Below, in pieces: positions 44,715 to 53,740 of a stretch of 64,000 nt of DNA (position 1 is the first letter of the stretch; each line of letters starts with the position of its first letter). Below the pieces are notes generated by a model, which worked only from the letters and a program-made list of their open reading frames with translations, searched no databases and was not told the origin of the DNA. Source of the stretch: Nostoc paludosum FACHB-159 (GTDB taxonomy: Bacteria > Cyanobacteriota > Cyanobacteriia > Cyanobacteriales > Nostocaceae); NCBI RefSeq assembly GCF_014698835.1, contig NZ_JACJTU010000023.1, forward strand, positions 1 to 64,000, written 5' to 3'. Position numbers and translations under genes: made by a program.

Positions 44715-46814
44715 ATGGGCAAGGTAGTCGGCATCGACTTGGGTACAACCAACTCAGTAGTCGCCGTGATGGAGGGTGGCAAGCCGGTGGTGATTGCCAA
44801 TGCTGAAGGAATGCGAACAACCCCCTCCGTGGTTGGCTTTAGCAAAGATGGCGAAAGGGTGGTTGGGCAAATGGCACGGCGACAAACCGTCCTCAATCCC
44901 CAAAATACATTTTTTGCAGTCAAGCGCTTCATCGGGCGCAAGTATGGCGAACTTAGTCCAGAATCAAAGCGCGTACCCTACACGATTCGCAAAGACGAAG
45001 TAGGTAATATTAAAATAGCTTGCCCCCGGCTGAATAAAGATTTCGCCCCGGAAGAAATCTCAGCAATGGTGCTGAAGAAATTAGCCGACGATGCTAGTCG
45101 CTATTTGGGCGAACCAGTGACAGGGGCAGTGATTACAGTACCCGCTTATTTTAACGATTCTCAGCGGCAAGCAACCCGTGATGCTGGCAGAATTGCTGGT
45201 TTAGAAGTACTGCGGATTCTCAATGAACCAACTGCTGCATCTTTGGCTTATGGATTAGATCGGGGTGAGACGGAAACGATCTTAGTATTTGACTTGGGTG
45301 GTGGCACCTTTGACGTGTCGATTTTAGAAGTGGGTGATGGTATTTTTGAAGTTAAAGCTACCAGCGGAGACACACAACTTGGTGGCAATGATTTTGACAA
45401 AGTAATAGTAGATTGGTTAGCAGAGCAATTTCTGGAAACAGAAGGGGTAGACTTAAGACGCGATCGCCAAGCTTTGCAACGTCTGATGGAAGCTGCGGAA
45501 AAAGCCAAAATTGAACTTTCTGCTGTCAGCGTTACTGATATTAACTTACCTTTTATTGCTGCCGACCAAGAAGGCCCCAAACATTTGGAAACTCGTCTGA
45601 CTCGTTCCCAGTTTGAAGGCTTATGCGGTGATTTGATTGGGCGATTGCGGACACCAGTTAAACGCGCCCTCAAAGACGCCGGACTCACACCTAGAGATAT
45701 TGAAGAAGTTGTGTTAGTTGGCGGTTCCACAAGAATGCCAATGGTGAAGCAGCTAGTACGCGATTTGATTGGCATCGAACCTAACGAAAATGTCAACCCG
45801 GATGAAGTAGTAGGAGTGGGTGCAGCCATTCAAGCAGGGATTCTCGCAGGCGAACTCAAAGATGTGCTGCTTTTGGATGTTACACCTTTATCTTTGGGAT
45901 TGGAAACCATCGGCGGCGTGATGAAAAAACTGATTCCCCGCAATACCACCATCCCAGTACGTCGCTCTGATATATTTTCCACATCGGAGAATAATCAAAA
46001 TACTGTGGAAATTCACGTAGTCCAGGGCGAACGAGATATGGCAGCAAATAACAAGTCTTTAGGACGGTTTAAGCTGTATGGCATCCCACCAGCGCCACGG
46101 GGTATTCCTCAAATTCAAGTATCCTTTGATATCGATGCCAATGGAATTTTACAGGTAACAGCTTTAGACAGAACCACTGGTAGAGAACAGAGTATCACCA
46201 TTCAAGGCGCTTCTACCTTAAGCGAATCAGAAGTAAATCGGATGATTCAGGATGCTCAAAAATACGCCGATGTTGACCGAGAACGTAAAGAAAGAGTAGA
46301 AAAACGGACTCGTTCGGAGGCGTTGATTTTCCAAGCAGAACGCCAACTCAGAGAAGTAGCCTTGGAATTTGGGATGCAGTTTGCCCGCAACCGCCGCCAA
46401 AGAATTGATAATATTTGCCAAGAATTACGAGAAAGCCTCAAGGAAAACGACGATCGCGGTATTGACCAAGCCTATGCCGACCTGCAAGATGCTTTGTATG
46501 AGCTAAATCGAGAAGTCCGCCAGTATTATGCTGAAGACGAAGACGACGATTTGTTTGGCACTATCCGGGACATCTTTACTGGCGGCGAAAAAGAACGGGA
46601 ACGCGACTCTTTTAGAGATACATATCGCGATCGCGACTCTTATAGTAGAGACTATAACAGAGACCGAGACTATGGCAGAGACTATAACCGAGATAATAGC
46701 CGAGATAATAACCGAGATAATCGTTTTTCCTCCTATGAAAACCGTCCTCCCCGCAAATCTCGTCCAAGTTACCAAGATAATTGGGATGATGAAGAAGACA
46801 ATGATTGGTTGTAG
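44715..46814 (+). CDS. dnaK: Hsp70 chaperone DnaK with charged C-terminal tail
   Basis: A 699-residue Hsp70. Signatures IDLGTTNSVVAVMEGG, FDLGGGTFDVSILEVG and VVLVGGSTRMPMVKQL define the ATPase domain; the substrate-binding domain follows. The last about 70 residues are an Arg/Asp/Tyr-rich repetitive tail (RDYNRDRDYGRDYNRDN) replacing the usual EEVD-like end, as in the non-essential or membrane-linked DnaK paralogues of cyanobacteria. Several dnaK copies are expected in such genomes; which paralogue this is cannot be set. dnaJ follows. Confidence 0.95.
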   Translation: MGKVVGIDLGTTNSVVAVMEGGKPVVIANAEGMRTTPSVVGFSKDGERVVGQMARRQTVLNPQNTFFAVKRFIGRKYGELSPESKRVPYTIRKDEVGNIKIACPRLNKDFAPEEISAMVLKKLADDASRYLGEPVTGAVITVPAYFNDSQRQATRDAGRIAGLEVLRILNEPTAASLAYGLDRGETETILVFDLGGGTFDVSILEVGDGIFEVKATSGDTQLGGNDFDKVIVDWLAEQFLETEGVDLRRDRQALQRLMEAAEKAKIELSAVSVTDINLPFIAADQEGPKHLETRLTRSQFEGLCGDLIGRLRTPVKRALKDAGLTPRDIEEVVLVGGSTRMPMVKQLVRDLIGIEPNENVNPDEVVGVGAAIQAGILAGELKDVLLLDVTPLSLGLETIGGVMKKLIPRNTTIPVRRSDIFSTSENNQNTVEIHVVQGERDMAANNKSLGRFKLYGIPPAPRGIPQIQVSFDIDANGILQVTALDRTTGREQSITIQGASTLSESEVNRMIQDAQKYADVDRERKERVEKRTRSEALIFQAERQLREVALEFGMQFARNRRQRIDNICQELRESLKENDDRGIDQAYADLQDALYELNREVRQYYAEDEDDDLFGTIRDIFTGGEKERERDSFRDTYRDRDSYSRDYNRDRDYGRDYNRDNSRDNNRDNRFSSYENRPPRKSRPSYQDNWDDEEDNDWL

Positions 46815-46825
46815 TTTCTGATAAA

Positions 46826-46961
46826 AGTTAGGAGTGAAGAGTTAAGAGTTAGGAATTAAGAGTTAAGAGTTAGGAGTTAGAAGTTAAAACTGAAAACTGA
46901 AAACTTTCAACTCCTCACTCCTAACTCCTCACTTCTAACTCCTGATTCCTCACTTTTAATT
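46826..46961. repeat. Inverted STRR spacer between dnaK and dnaJ
   Basis: AGTTAGGAGTGAAGAGTTAAG-type heptamers (46826-46893) face CTCCTCACTCCTAACTCC-type heptamers (46908-46961). Same repeat type and layout as the flv3-flv1 spacer; it ends 25 bp before the dnaJ start. Confidence 0.88.
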
Positions 46962-46986
46962 CATCTAAAATTTAAATAACTCAGCT

Positions 46987-47982
46987 ATGCAAAATTTGCA
47001 GAATTTCCGCGATTACTACGAAATTTTAGGAGTATCTAAAGACGCCTCGAATGAGGAAATTAAAAAGGTTTATCGGCGGTTAGCAAGACAGTATCACCCC
47101 GATCTCAATCCTGGAAATAAAGCAGCCGAGGATAAATTTAAGGATATCGGCGAGGCTTATGAAGTGCTTTCAGATCCAGCCAAGCGATCGCAATACGACC
47201 AGTTTAGCCGCTACTGGAAGCAAAAAGGCTTTGCAGGCAATAAACAGACCCCAAAAGCTAAAAGCTGGCAAACTGGTGCTAACGGTCGCAATGATAAGCA
47301 GGAAGTAGACCCAAGTCAGTTTTCCGACTTTGAAAGCTTTATTAATCAAGTTATCGGCGTCAAAAATAACAATGGGGCAAAGAACTCGAATAATGGTGCT
47401 AGTGGCGATCCGTTTCGTTCGCCGAGAACAAAAGTTGCCTACACAGTTAACAACCCACCCCGCACTGCGCGTAGAGATATAGAAGCTCGATTGACTATAC
47501 CATTAGAAAAAGCTTATCAAGGTGGTAACGAACGCATTCGCTTAGAAGATGGGCGATCGCTAGAAGTTACTATGCCTCCAGCGATGGTTACAGGTCAAAC
47601 TATTCGTTTGCGAAACCAAGGCGTTGGTGGTGGCGACTTATACTTAAAAATTACCGTTGAGCCTCATGCATTGTTTAAGCTAGATGGTTTCAACATCCTC
47701 TGCCAAGTACCTGTGACTCCCAGCGAAGCAGTTTTAGGAGGACAGGTAGAAGCACCCACCCTCGATGGCCCTGTAAAAATGACCATCCCTGCCGGAGTTA
47801 GGTCTGGTCAAAAATTTCGACTAGGCAACAAAGGCTACCCCAATGATGATGGCAAACGTGGCGATCAATTAGTGGAAATTCAGATAGTGACACCGAAAAA
47901 TATTAGTCAAGAAGAACGAGAACTTTACGAAAAATTACGTCAAATCGAAACCTTTAAACCCCGCGCTGACTTAATAGGTTAG
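46987..47982 (+). CDS. dnaJ: DnaJ/CbpA-type cochaperone without zinc finger
   Basis: A 331-residue type II Hsp40. The J domain (DYYEILGVSKDASNEEIKKV, HPD in QYHPDLNPGN) is followed by a Gly/Asn-rich linker and the C-terminal substrate-binding domains (IRLEDGRSLEVTMPP, LGGQVEAPTLDG). The Cys-rich zinc module is absent. It should stimulate the DnaK encoded upstream. Its stop overlaps the stop of a convergent toxin gene. Confidence 0.93.
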   Translation: MQNLQNFRDYYEILGVSKDASNEEIKKVYRRLARQYHPDLNPGNKAAEDKFKDIGEAYEVLSDPAKRSQYDQFSRYWKQKGFAGNKQTPKAKSWQTGANGRNDKQEVDPSQFSDFESFINQVIGVKNNNGAKNSNNGASGDPFRSPRTKVAYTVNNPPRTARRDIEARLTIPLEKAYQGGNERIRLEDGRSLEVTMPPAMVTGQTIRLRNQGVGGGDLYLKITVEPHALFKLDGFNILCQVPVTPSEAVLGGQVEAPTLDGPVKMTIPAGVRSGQKFRLGNKGYPNDDGKRGDQLVEIQIVTPKNISQEERELYEKLRQIETFKPRADLIG

Positions 47983-48278
47983 TCTTCATCTTGAAAAAGA
48001 GTTTCTACATCTTGTGAACCATGCAAGATGCGTACAATTTCTATGCCTTCGTCTATTGGACGATAAAAAATTAAATAATTTTTCACCGGAAAACTCCGCA
48101 ACAAAGGAGCCAATTCAGACCTTTGTTTGCCCATTTGCGGAAATTTTGCTAGTTTTGGAAAACTTTCTCGTAGAGTATCAAAAATTTGATTAGCAGCTTT
48201 TAAATTATTCTGGGCTAGATATTTCCAGATATTCTCAATATCTTGTGCTGCTTGAGTAGAAATCCGAAATCGACTCAT
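47979..48278 (-). CDS. RelE/ParE-type toxin
   Basis: A 99-residue ParE/RelE toxin: MSRFRISTQAAQDIENIWKY, FPQMGKQRSELAPLLRSFPV and NYLIFYRPIDEGIEIVRILH are typical of ParE. It overlaps the upstream antitoxin gene by 4 bp, and its stop codon overlaps that of dnaJ on the other strand. Confidence 0.9.
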   Translation of the reverse strand: MSRFRISTQAAQDIENIWKYLAQNNLKAANQIFDTLRESFPKLAKFPQMGKQRSELAPLLRSFPVKNYLIFYRPIDEGIEIVRILHGSQDVETLFQDED

Positions 48279-48634
48279 AGAGAATCGCTGTCAGCTAAAT
48301 TTTGCTGTCCTCGTGCTTTAATGTCTGCAAAAAAAGCTGAAAGCGACTCTTCATCATATTCACTATATTGTCCAGTCTCAAGTTGCTTAACTCCAATGTC
48401 AATCTGACTGCGTAAAGCTTCTAGCTTGAGTTTTTGCAGTTCTTCTTCAAGGTGCTGGAGTCGATTTATCATTTGCTGAAACGCTTGGGCTTCATGTACT
48501 ACAACCTCAGCTTTACCATTTACAGTTAGTACAAGCGGAGATTTTGTGGACTTGATCCTCTCTACGTAGTCCTTGGCATTGCGCTTGAAGTCAGTGAGAG
48601 TTTGAATATTTTCGAGATTAATTTTGACGTGCAT
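48275..48634 (-). CDS. Phd/YefM-type antitoxin
   Basis: A 119-residue antitoxin. The N-terminal part (MHVKINLENIQTLTDFKRNA, then KSPLVLTVNGKAEVVVHEAQAF) is Phd/YefM-like; the C-terminal half is charged and helical. It overlaps the toxin gene by 4 bp in the standard antitoxin-first order. The pair is inserted, on the opposite strand, between dnaJ and a second J-protein gene. Confidence 0.88.
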   Translation of the reverse strand: MHVKINLENIQTLTDFKRNAKDYVERIKSTKSPLVLTVNGKAEVVVHEAQAFQQMINRLQHLEEELQKLKLEALRSQIDIGVKQLETGQYSEYDEESLSAFFADIKARGQQNLADSDSL

Positions 48635-48783
48635 GGCATCTAATTAAATGCTTTATTAAATATTTTATCAGATGCTAGATTTGTTGTGTCTTCACACTGT
48701 CTTCAGCAATTGACAAAGGATTTAAAATAAAAAAAATATCTTTGAGCAAAGTGACTCAAACAGCCGTGAATCAGAAAGGGAAA

Positions 48784-49302
48784 ATGGCACAAAGCAGTGA
48801 ACCAACTTATTACTCCCTGCTAGGACTGCATCCCTCGGCATCGGTAATCGATATTCGTCGGGCTTATCGGCAACTGAGCAAACGCTATCATCCTGATACT
48901 ACAGAATTGCCTGCTGCTGTAGCTACTGCCAAATTTCAACAACTCAACGAAGCCTACGCCACCCTGAGCCATCCAGAACGTCGGTTAAGCTACGATTTAA
49001 AAATTGGCTATTCCCGTTTTGGCGTGATTCAATCACCTGCTGATTTAAATCATCCGGTGTCGGCCTCTTATGACTTCTCAAAATCAGCTTATCTCGATGC
49101 TAGCGATCGCCCACTCTCATCTGGCGAAATCTTCGCTTTATTTATGCTGGTGTTAACATTTGTAGGTTGTCTGTTACTAGCAATTGCCATTGGCTTAACT
49201 CGTGGTGACACTGCTTTGCAAACGCATTTAGAGCAACCAAACCTATCTGTACAGCACAATTCAGAATGGATTGCGCTAACACAATTCAGGAGTCAGAAGT
49301 AA
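48784..49302 (+). CDS. J-domain protein with C-terminal membrane anchor
   Basis: A 172-residue protein: J domain at residues 5-75 (YYSLLGLHPSASVIDIRR, HPD in RYHPDTTEL) and one membrane helix near 125-150 (IFALFMLVLTFVGCLLLAIA). ATG at 48784 (MAQSSEPTYYSL) is chosen over a TTG at 48742. It probably recruits an Hsp70 to a membrane. Confidence 0.9.
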   Translation: MAQSSEPTYYSLLGLHPSASVIDIRRAYRQLSKRYHPDTTELPAAVATAKFQQLNEAYATLSHPERRLSYDLKIGYSRFGVIQSPADLNHPVSASYDFSKSAYLDASDRPLSSGEIFALFMLVLTFVGCLLLAIAIGLTRGDTALQTHLEQPNLSVQHNSEWIALTQFRSQK

Positions 49303-49431
49303 AACAGCCTTAATGTTTGATACCAAACTGAGTTTGTGTACTTTACGCTTCTTGAAACCTCTTGTAATTACCTTGATGGTAATTAAATATTAAAAATTAA
49401 AAAATTTCCTAATCCAAAATCCAAAATTCCT

Positions 49432-49704
49432 ATGTCTCTTCTTCCCGCAGATACCCCCTTATACAATCATCCGCTGCCACAAATTGAGCAGTGGCTAAAA
49501 GACCAAGGTTGTCAACAAGATGAAACACACAGACATTGCTGGCGCGTGCAGCGGCCGAGTTGGCAAGCTGAACTTTGGCTTGATGTTGAACAAATCATAG
49601 TCCGATATACCCAATCTGGGGAAAATGGGCAAGATATCCAACGCTCATTTAAGTATTCTCTGAGTCGGGAAGATATAGAACAAGCGGTGTTTTCTGGGCC
49701 GTAA
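49432..49704 (+). CDS. DUF3143 family protein
   Basis: A 90-residue cyanobacterial protein (LPADTPLYNHPLPQIEQWLK) with the family pattern WQAELWLDVEQIIVRY and a C-terminal FKYSLSREDIEQAVFSGP. Function unknown. It follows the membrane J-protein in the same direction, a plausible functional link. The leader carries AATCCAAAATCC repeat sequence. Confidence 0.85.
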   Translation: MSLLPADTPLYNHPLPQIEQWLKDQGCQQDETHRHCWRVQRPSWQAELWLDVEQIIVRYTQSGENGQDIQRSFKYSLSREDIEQAVFSGP

Positions 49705-50189
49705 GCTAAGTGGTAAGTACAGCACACTGTCAACTAATTACTAATTCGTAATTCGTAATTCGTAATTCGGAATACTCGCCAAGGCGTGAGAAGCAAGCTA
49801 CGTAATAATTGAATTTGAATCCCCACTAAAATCCAATAAGGTTCAGTTAAAGGCTAACTGTACAAAACTCTGGGTTTACCAGACGCGATAAATCGCCGTC
49901 TCTACAAGTGTTTTGGTTTTATCTGAACTGTATTGCACTAAAATCTGCTATTTGGTGGGGAAGGGTCCCAAAGGGGCGAAGTCGTTGATGGCTCGACAGC
50001 AATGGCTCAAATTCGCGTTAATCTACGTAGTTTACCCCCGCAGGCATCGCGCTAGAGTATTTTCAGACAAAGCATTACCAGTGAGGGAGATAAGGAGATG
50101 GGGAGATGGGGAGATGGGGGAGACACATCAATTCAAAATTCAAAAACTTCTGCTTCTGCCTCCTCTTTTCCCATGCCCTATGCCCTTCT
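49705..50189. repeat. Repeat-rich spacer before uppS
   Basis: Contains GTAATTC heptamers (about 49742-49766), a CGCGATAAATCGCCGTCTCT palindromic dispersed repeat (about 49885, related to 43583-43602) and GGGGAGATG units (50097-50120). No gene supported. Confidence 0.75.
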
Positions 50190-50939
50190 TTAAACTTTTC
50201 CAAACCGCCGCTCCCGTTGCTGGTAGGCACACAAGGCGCGATGAAATTCAGCGCGATCGAAATCCGGCCAGAGAGTATCGGTGATGTAAATTTCCCCGTA
50301 AGCCATTTGCCAGAGAAGGAAATTAGAAAGACGCATTTCTCCACTGGTGCGAATTAACAAATCTGGGTCAGTAATTCCCGCTGTGTATAAATGGCTTTCA
50401 AATATTTGTTCATCAATTTCATCAGGTTGTAGTAAACCTTGTTGGACTTGTTTGGCGATCGCCCGACAAGCTTGTAAAATTTCTTGGCGTCCGCCATAAT
50501 TAGTTGCTACTGAAAACCTGATAGCGCGGTTATTTTTGGTTTCTTCCATCGAACGGGAAATTTCTTGTTGGAGCGATCGTGGCAAGGCCTGTAAATTTCC
50601 CACAAACTTGATTTGCACGTTCTCTTCAACCATTTCCCGCAGTTCTTGACGTAAAACTTTTTGGAAAAGAGTCATCAAAAAATCTACTTCTTCCTGGGGT
50701 CTTTTCCAGTTCTCGGTGGAAAAAGCATAAGCCGTTAGTGCTTGGATTCCCCAATCCTTGCAGCAACGAAGCAAATCCTTGAGAGCATCGACTCCTCGCT
50801 TGTGACCCATAATGCGCGGTAGACCTTGACGTTTAGCCCACCGACCATTGCCATCCATAATCACTGCAACGTGCTGGGGCAATAGCTCTGGTTTCAAGTC
50901 TGTGGGCAAATCCTGGAGTTTAGTTTGTTGTACTGTCAT
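50190..50939 (-). CDS. uppS: Isoprenyl transferase (undecaprenyl diphosphate synthase)
   Basis: Makes the C55 carrier lipid for peptidoglycan and other envelope glycans. The 249 residues carry the cis-prenyltransferase signature AVIMDGNGRWAKRQGLPR near the N-terminus and DLLIRTSGEMRLSNFLLW near the C-terminus. The start codon overlaps the cdaA stop (ATGA), so translation is coupled. Confidence 0.96.
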   Translation of the reverse strand: MTVQQTKLQDLPTDLKPELLPQHVAVIMDGNGRWAKRQGLPRIMGHKRGVDALKDLLRCCKDWGIQALTAYAFSTENWKRPQEEVDFLMTLFQKVLRQELREMVEENVQIKFVGNLQALPRSLQQEISRSMEETKNNRAIRFSVATNYGGRQEILQACRAIAKQVQQGLLQPDEIDEQIFESHLYTAGITDPDLLIRTSGEMRLSNFLLWQMAYGEIYITDTLWPDFDRAEFHRALCAYQQRERRFGKV

Positions 50940-51859
50940 TTTTTATCTCGAGAAGCGGTCGATGGTAATCCGAGTAAACGTGAAACCAATGCTAGTGCCT
51001 TTCCACCTATCTGACGACCCAAGCTCAAAAGACCAGGAGCAACAGCTTCCCGATCTACCGTTGGGGACAACACAGCCTCTAACGACTCTTTGAGCTTCCT
51101 AATTGTCAGTGGTCTATTTAGGGTTCCCCGCTCCGCTAAGGAAATAGAACCCGTTTCTTCTGATACAACGACACAAATGCAGTTTTCGACCCGCTCAGTA
51201 ATTCCCATTGCCGCCCGGTGGCGTGTTCCCAGCTGGCGCGAGGCTGTGCGTCCCGAAAGTGGTAAAATTATACCCGATGCTATAATCCGCGAACCACGGA
51301 TTAATGTCGCTCCATCGTGTAACAAAGTTTTCGGCTGAAAAATTGTTTGGATTAGTTCTTTAGAAACTTCCGCGTTTAGCTTTACTCCTGGCACAGAAAA
51401 ATCCCGCTCATCAATCGGGCCTGTGGTTTCCAAAATTAGTAAAGCTCCAATGCGGTTTTTTGACAATTCTTTAACAGCTTCAACAATTTCATCAATTACA
51501 CTATCAGATTTGGGGATTGCCAAGCGATCGGGTTGGAACAGCAAACGAAATTCGCCGCGCCCCAATTGCTCTAAAAACCGCCGAAACTCTGATTGCAGAG
51601 CAACTGCCATCGCCACAGCACAACCAATCACCAATTTTTCCAAAACAAAATTTAGCAAGGGTAGGCCGAATCTGTTACTTAGTGCTGAGGCTAGCATCAA
51701 AACAATGAATCCCCGCACCATCCATAGTGTCCGACGCTCGCTAATAATAACTAGTATCATGTACGTCAGCGCCAGCACTAATACAATATCCAGAGTCCCA
51801 AGCAGCAAGGACTGTGACCATCCCAGGTTTATCAGCCATTGCTTCCACCAATCTCTCAT
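50936..51859 (-). CDS. cdaA: Diadenylate cyclase (c-di-AMP synthase) CdaA
   Basis: Makes c-di-AMP, which controls potassium/osmotic balance and cell-wall status. A 307-residue protein with two to three N-terminal membrane helices and a DAC domain with DGA in LLHDGATLI and RHR in GTRHRAAMG. The C-terminal extension (about 50 residues) is longer than in Firmicute CdaA. It sits between lysA and uppS in one direction. This neighbourhood links the signal to envelope synthesis by inference. Confidence 0.94.
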   Translation of the reverse strand: MRDWWKQWLINLGWSQSLLLGTLDIVLVLALTYMILVIISERRTLWMVRGFIVLMLASALSNRFGLPLLNFVLEKLVIGCAVAMAVALQSEFRRFLEQLGRGEFRLLFQPDRLAIPKSDSVIDEIVEAVKELSKNRIGALLILETTGPIDERDFSVPGVKLNAEVSKELIQTIFQPKTLLHDGATLIRGSRIIASGIILPLSGRTASRQLGTRHRAAMGITERVENCICVVVSEETGSISLAERGTLNRPLTIRKLKESLEAVLSPTVDREAVAPGLLSLGRQIGGKALALVSRLLGLPSTASRDKK

Positions 51860-51895
51860 GACATCTGGATTACACTTTTGCCGCTAATTACGATT

Positions 51896-52014
51896 GAGAG
51901 TTAGGAGTTATGAGTTAGGAGTTATGAGTTAGGAGTTATGAAAAAAACTTTAATTGACAACTCATAACTTAAAATTCACAACTCCTAACTTCTAACTATT
52001 AACTCCTAACTCTT
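51896..52014. repeat. Inverted STRR spacer between cdaA and lysA
   Basis: GAGTTAGGAGTTATGAG-type units (51896-51942) face AACTCATAACTTA and AACTCCTAACTTCT-type units (51957-52014). The right arm runs into the lysA coding sequence and forms its last codons and stop. Confidence 0.88.
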
Positions 52015-53422
52015 GATTTTTCAGTCTTTCGGGTAGGCGATCTTGCCGAATTAAGTCTTGATAAGTTTCACGTTGCAAAATTAAATTTGCTTCACCATTC
52101 GCCACTACCACTGCTGCCGATCGCGGCAAGCGGTTGTAGTTAGATGCCATACTGTAATTGTACGCACCAGTTCCCATAACTACGAGAATATCTCCCGGTT
52201 CTGTCTTTGGGAGTAGAGCATTTTTAATTAGAATATCTCCTGATTCACAATGTTTACCAGCAATTGTGACGGTTTCGCTTAGGGGAGAGGACATTTTATT
52301 GGCAACTACCGCCCGATAAACTGATTGATAAGTAATCGGACGTGGGTTGTCAGACATGCCTCCATCAATTGCTACGTAGGTGCGAATTTCGGGGATAACT
52401 TTGGATGAACCAATAGTGTAGGCTGTAACGCAAGCCGTGGCAATTAGCGATCGCCCCGGTTCACAAAGTAATTTTGGCAAGGGTAAATTTTCGGCTGCAC
52501 AAGCTTCTTGAATTACCTCGCAAATCGGTTTCACCCACTCTTCAATGCTAGGGGGATCGTCTGATTCTATATACTTAATCCCTAAACCACCACCGACATT
52601 TAACTCTGTCAAATTTAACCCATACTTCGCTGCATCGCGGAACCACTGCACCATGAGAGCAGCTAAATCTCGATGCGGTTGGCGCTCAAAAATTTGAGAG
52701 CCAATATGAGCATGTAACCCTACGCACTTAAGGACAGATTGTTTACTGACAAAAGTAAATAATTCCTCTAACTCATTTGGGTCAAAACCAAATTTACTAT
52801 CTAGTTGCCCCGTGCGGATATACTCATGTGTGTGACATTCAATACCCGGCGTCAGACGCAACAAAAATCTAGGCTGTAGGTCAGGGGCATTTGCTGTCTC
52901 AACAATTTCCACCAAAGTACGTAACTCGTGCCAATTATCCACCACAATAGTGCAGCCGACTTCTGTGGCAAAAATCAATTCTTCACGAGATTTATTGTTG
53001 CTATGAAGATAGATTTTCTCAGGATTGACGCCTGCTTGCAGGGCAGTGTAAAGTTCACCGCCTGATGCGACATCGATTCCTAAACCCTCAGAAGCAGCGA
53101 TCGCACAAATAGCTAGACAATTCCAAGCTTTTGAGGCATACAATACTTGAGATTCGCCTTTGTAGTATTGCTTAAAAGCATCTCGGTATTGCTGACAACC
53201 CAAACGCAGGGTTTCTTCATCTAAAATATACAAAGGTGAACCAAACTGCTTAACTAGGGTTGTGACATCACACCCACCAATTTCCAAGAAGTCATGATTA
53301 TGAACTCTGGCTGTTAAGGGTAAAAGTTCCTGATTAGGCGAGGAATTTGCTTGGCTGCTGCGCCTTGGAGGTAAATATTGACTTCCAGAATGTTGAACCC
53401 CAGTGGGGTGAGTCGATACCAT
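51992..53422 (-). CDS. lysA: Diaminopimelate decarboxylase
   Basis: PLP enzyme making lysine from meso-diaminopimelate, the peptidoglycan precursor. A 476-residue protein; the PLP lysine is Lys98 in LYASKAWN, and HIGSQIF, NVGGGLGIKY, CEPGRSLIA and MGTGAYNYSMASNYN mark the fold-III barrel and dimer site. The first about 35 residues are a variable Ser/Gln-rich extension. The C-terminal ELGVNS and stop are encoded by GAGTTAGGAGTTAATAGTTAG-like repeat DNA. Confidence 0.96.
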   Translation of the reverse strand: MVSTHPTGVQHSGSQYLPPRRSSQANSSPNQELLPLTARVHNHDFLEIGGCDVTTLVKQFGSPLYILDEETLRLGCQQYRDAFKQYYKGESQVLYASKAWNCLAICAIAASEGLGIDVASGGELYTALQAGVNPEKIYLHSNNKSREELIFATEVGCTIVVDNWHELRTLVEIVETANAPDLQPRFLLRLTPGIECHTHEYIRTGQLDSKFGFDPNELEELFTFVSKQSVLKCVGLHAHIGSQIFERQPHRDLAALMVQWFRDAAKYGLNLTELNVGGGLGIKYIESDDPPSIEEWVKPICEVIQEACAAENLPLPKLLCEPGRSLIATACVTAYTIGSSKVIPEIRTYVAIDGGMSDNPRPITYQSVYRAVVANKMSSPLSETVTIAGKHCESGDILIKNALLPKTEPGDILVVMGTGAYNYSMASNYNRLPRSAAVVVANGEANLILQRETYQDLIRQDRLPERLKNQELGVNS

Positions 53423-53740
53423 AACTATAATTAATTGTCCTTGTTCAAAATACCGGGGTGAGTGAGTCTCCCGTTTCCCAGTTTACAAAGGGTTTGTAAT
53501 CTTATTCAACTCTCTTCAAAAGAGGGAAAAGGCAACGCGCAAGGGGCAACATCAAAAAAATTTGACGCAAGGAGATGTTTGTTGCTCGTTCGTTCCCTGA
53601 TGATGCAGGGTCTTGAGCCGTCCGCTTACACCCAACAAACCTGGATGGTGGAGTTTAAATCCCCAATCATATACAGCCCCTGTTGCCTGTTGCCTGTTGC
53701 CTTTTGCCTATTCCCTGTTCCCTGTTCCCTCTTAATAAAT

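Noticed and set aside
53462..53740. Longer rimI reading frame
   Set aside because: The extra 93 residues are partly encoded by CCTGTTGCC repeats and are not GNAT-like.
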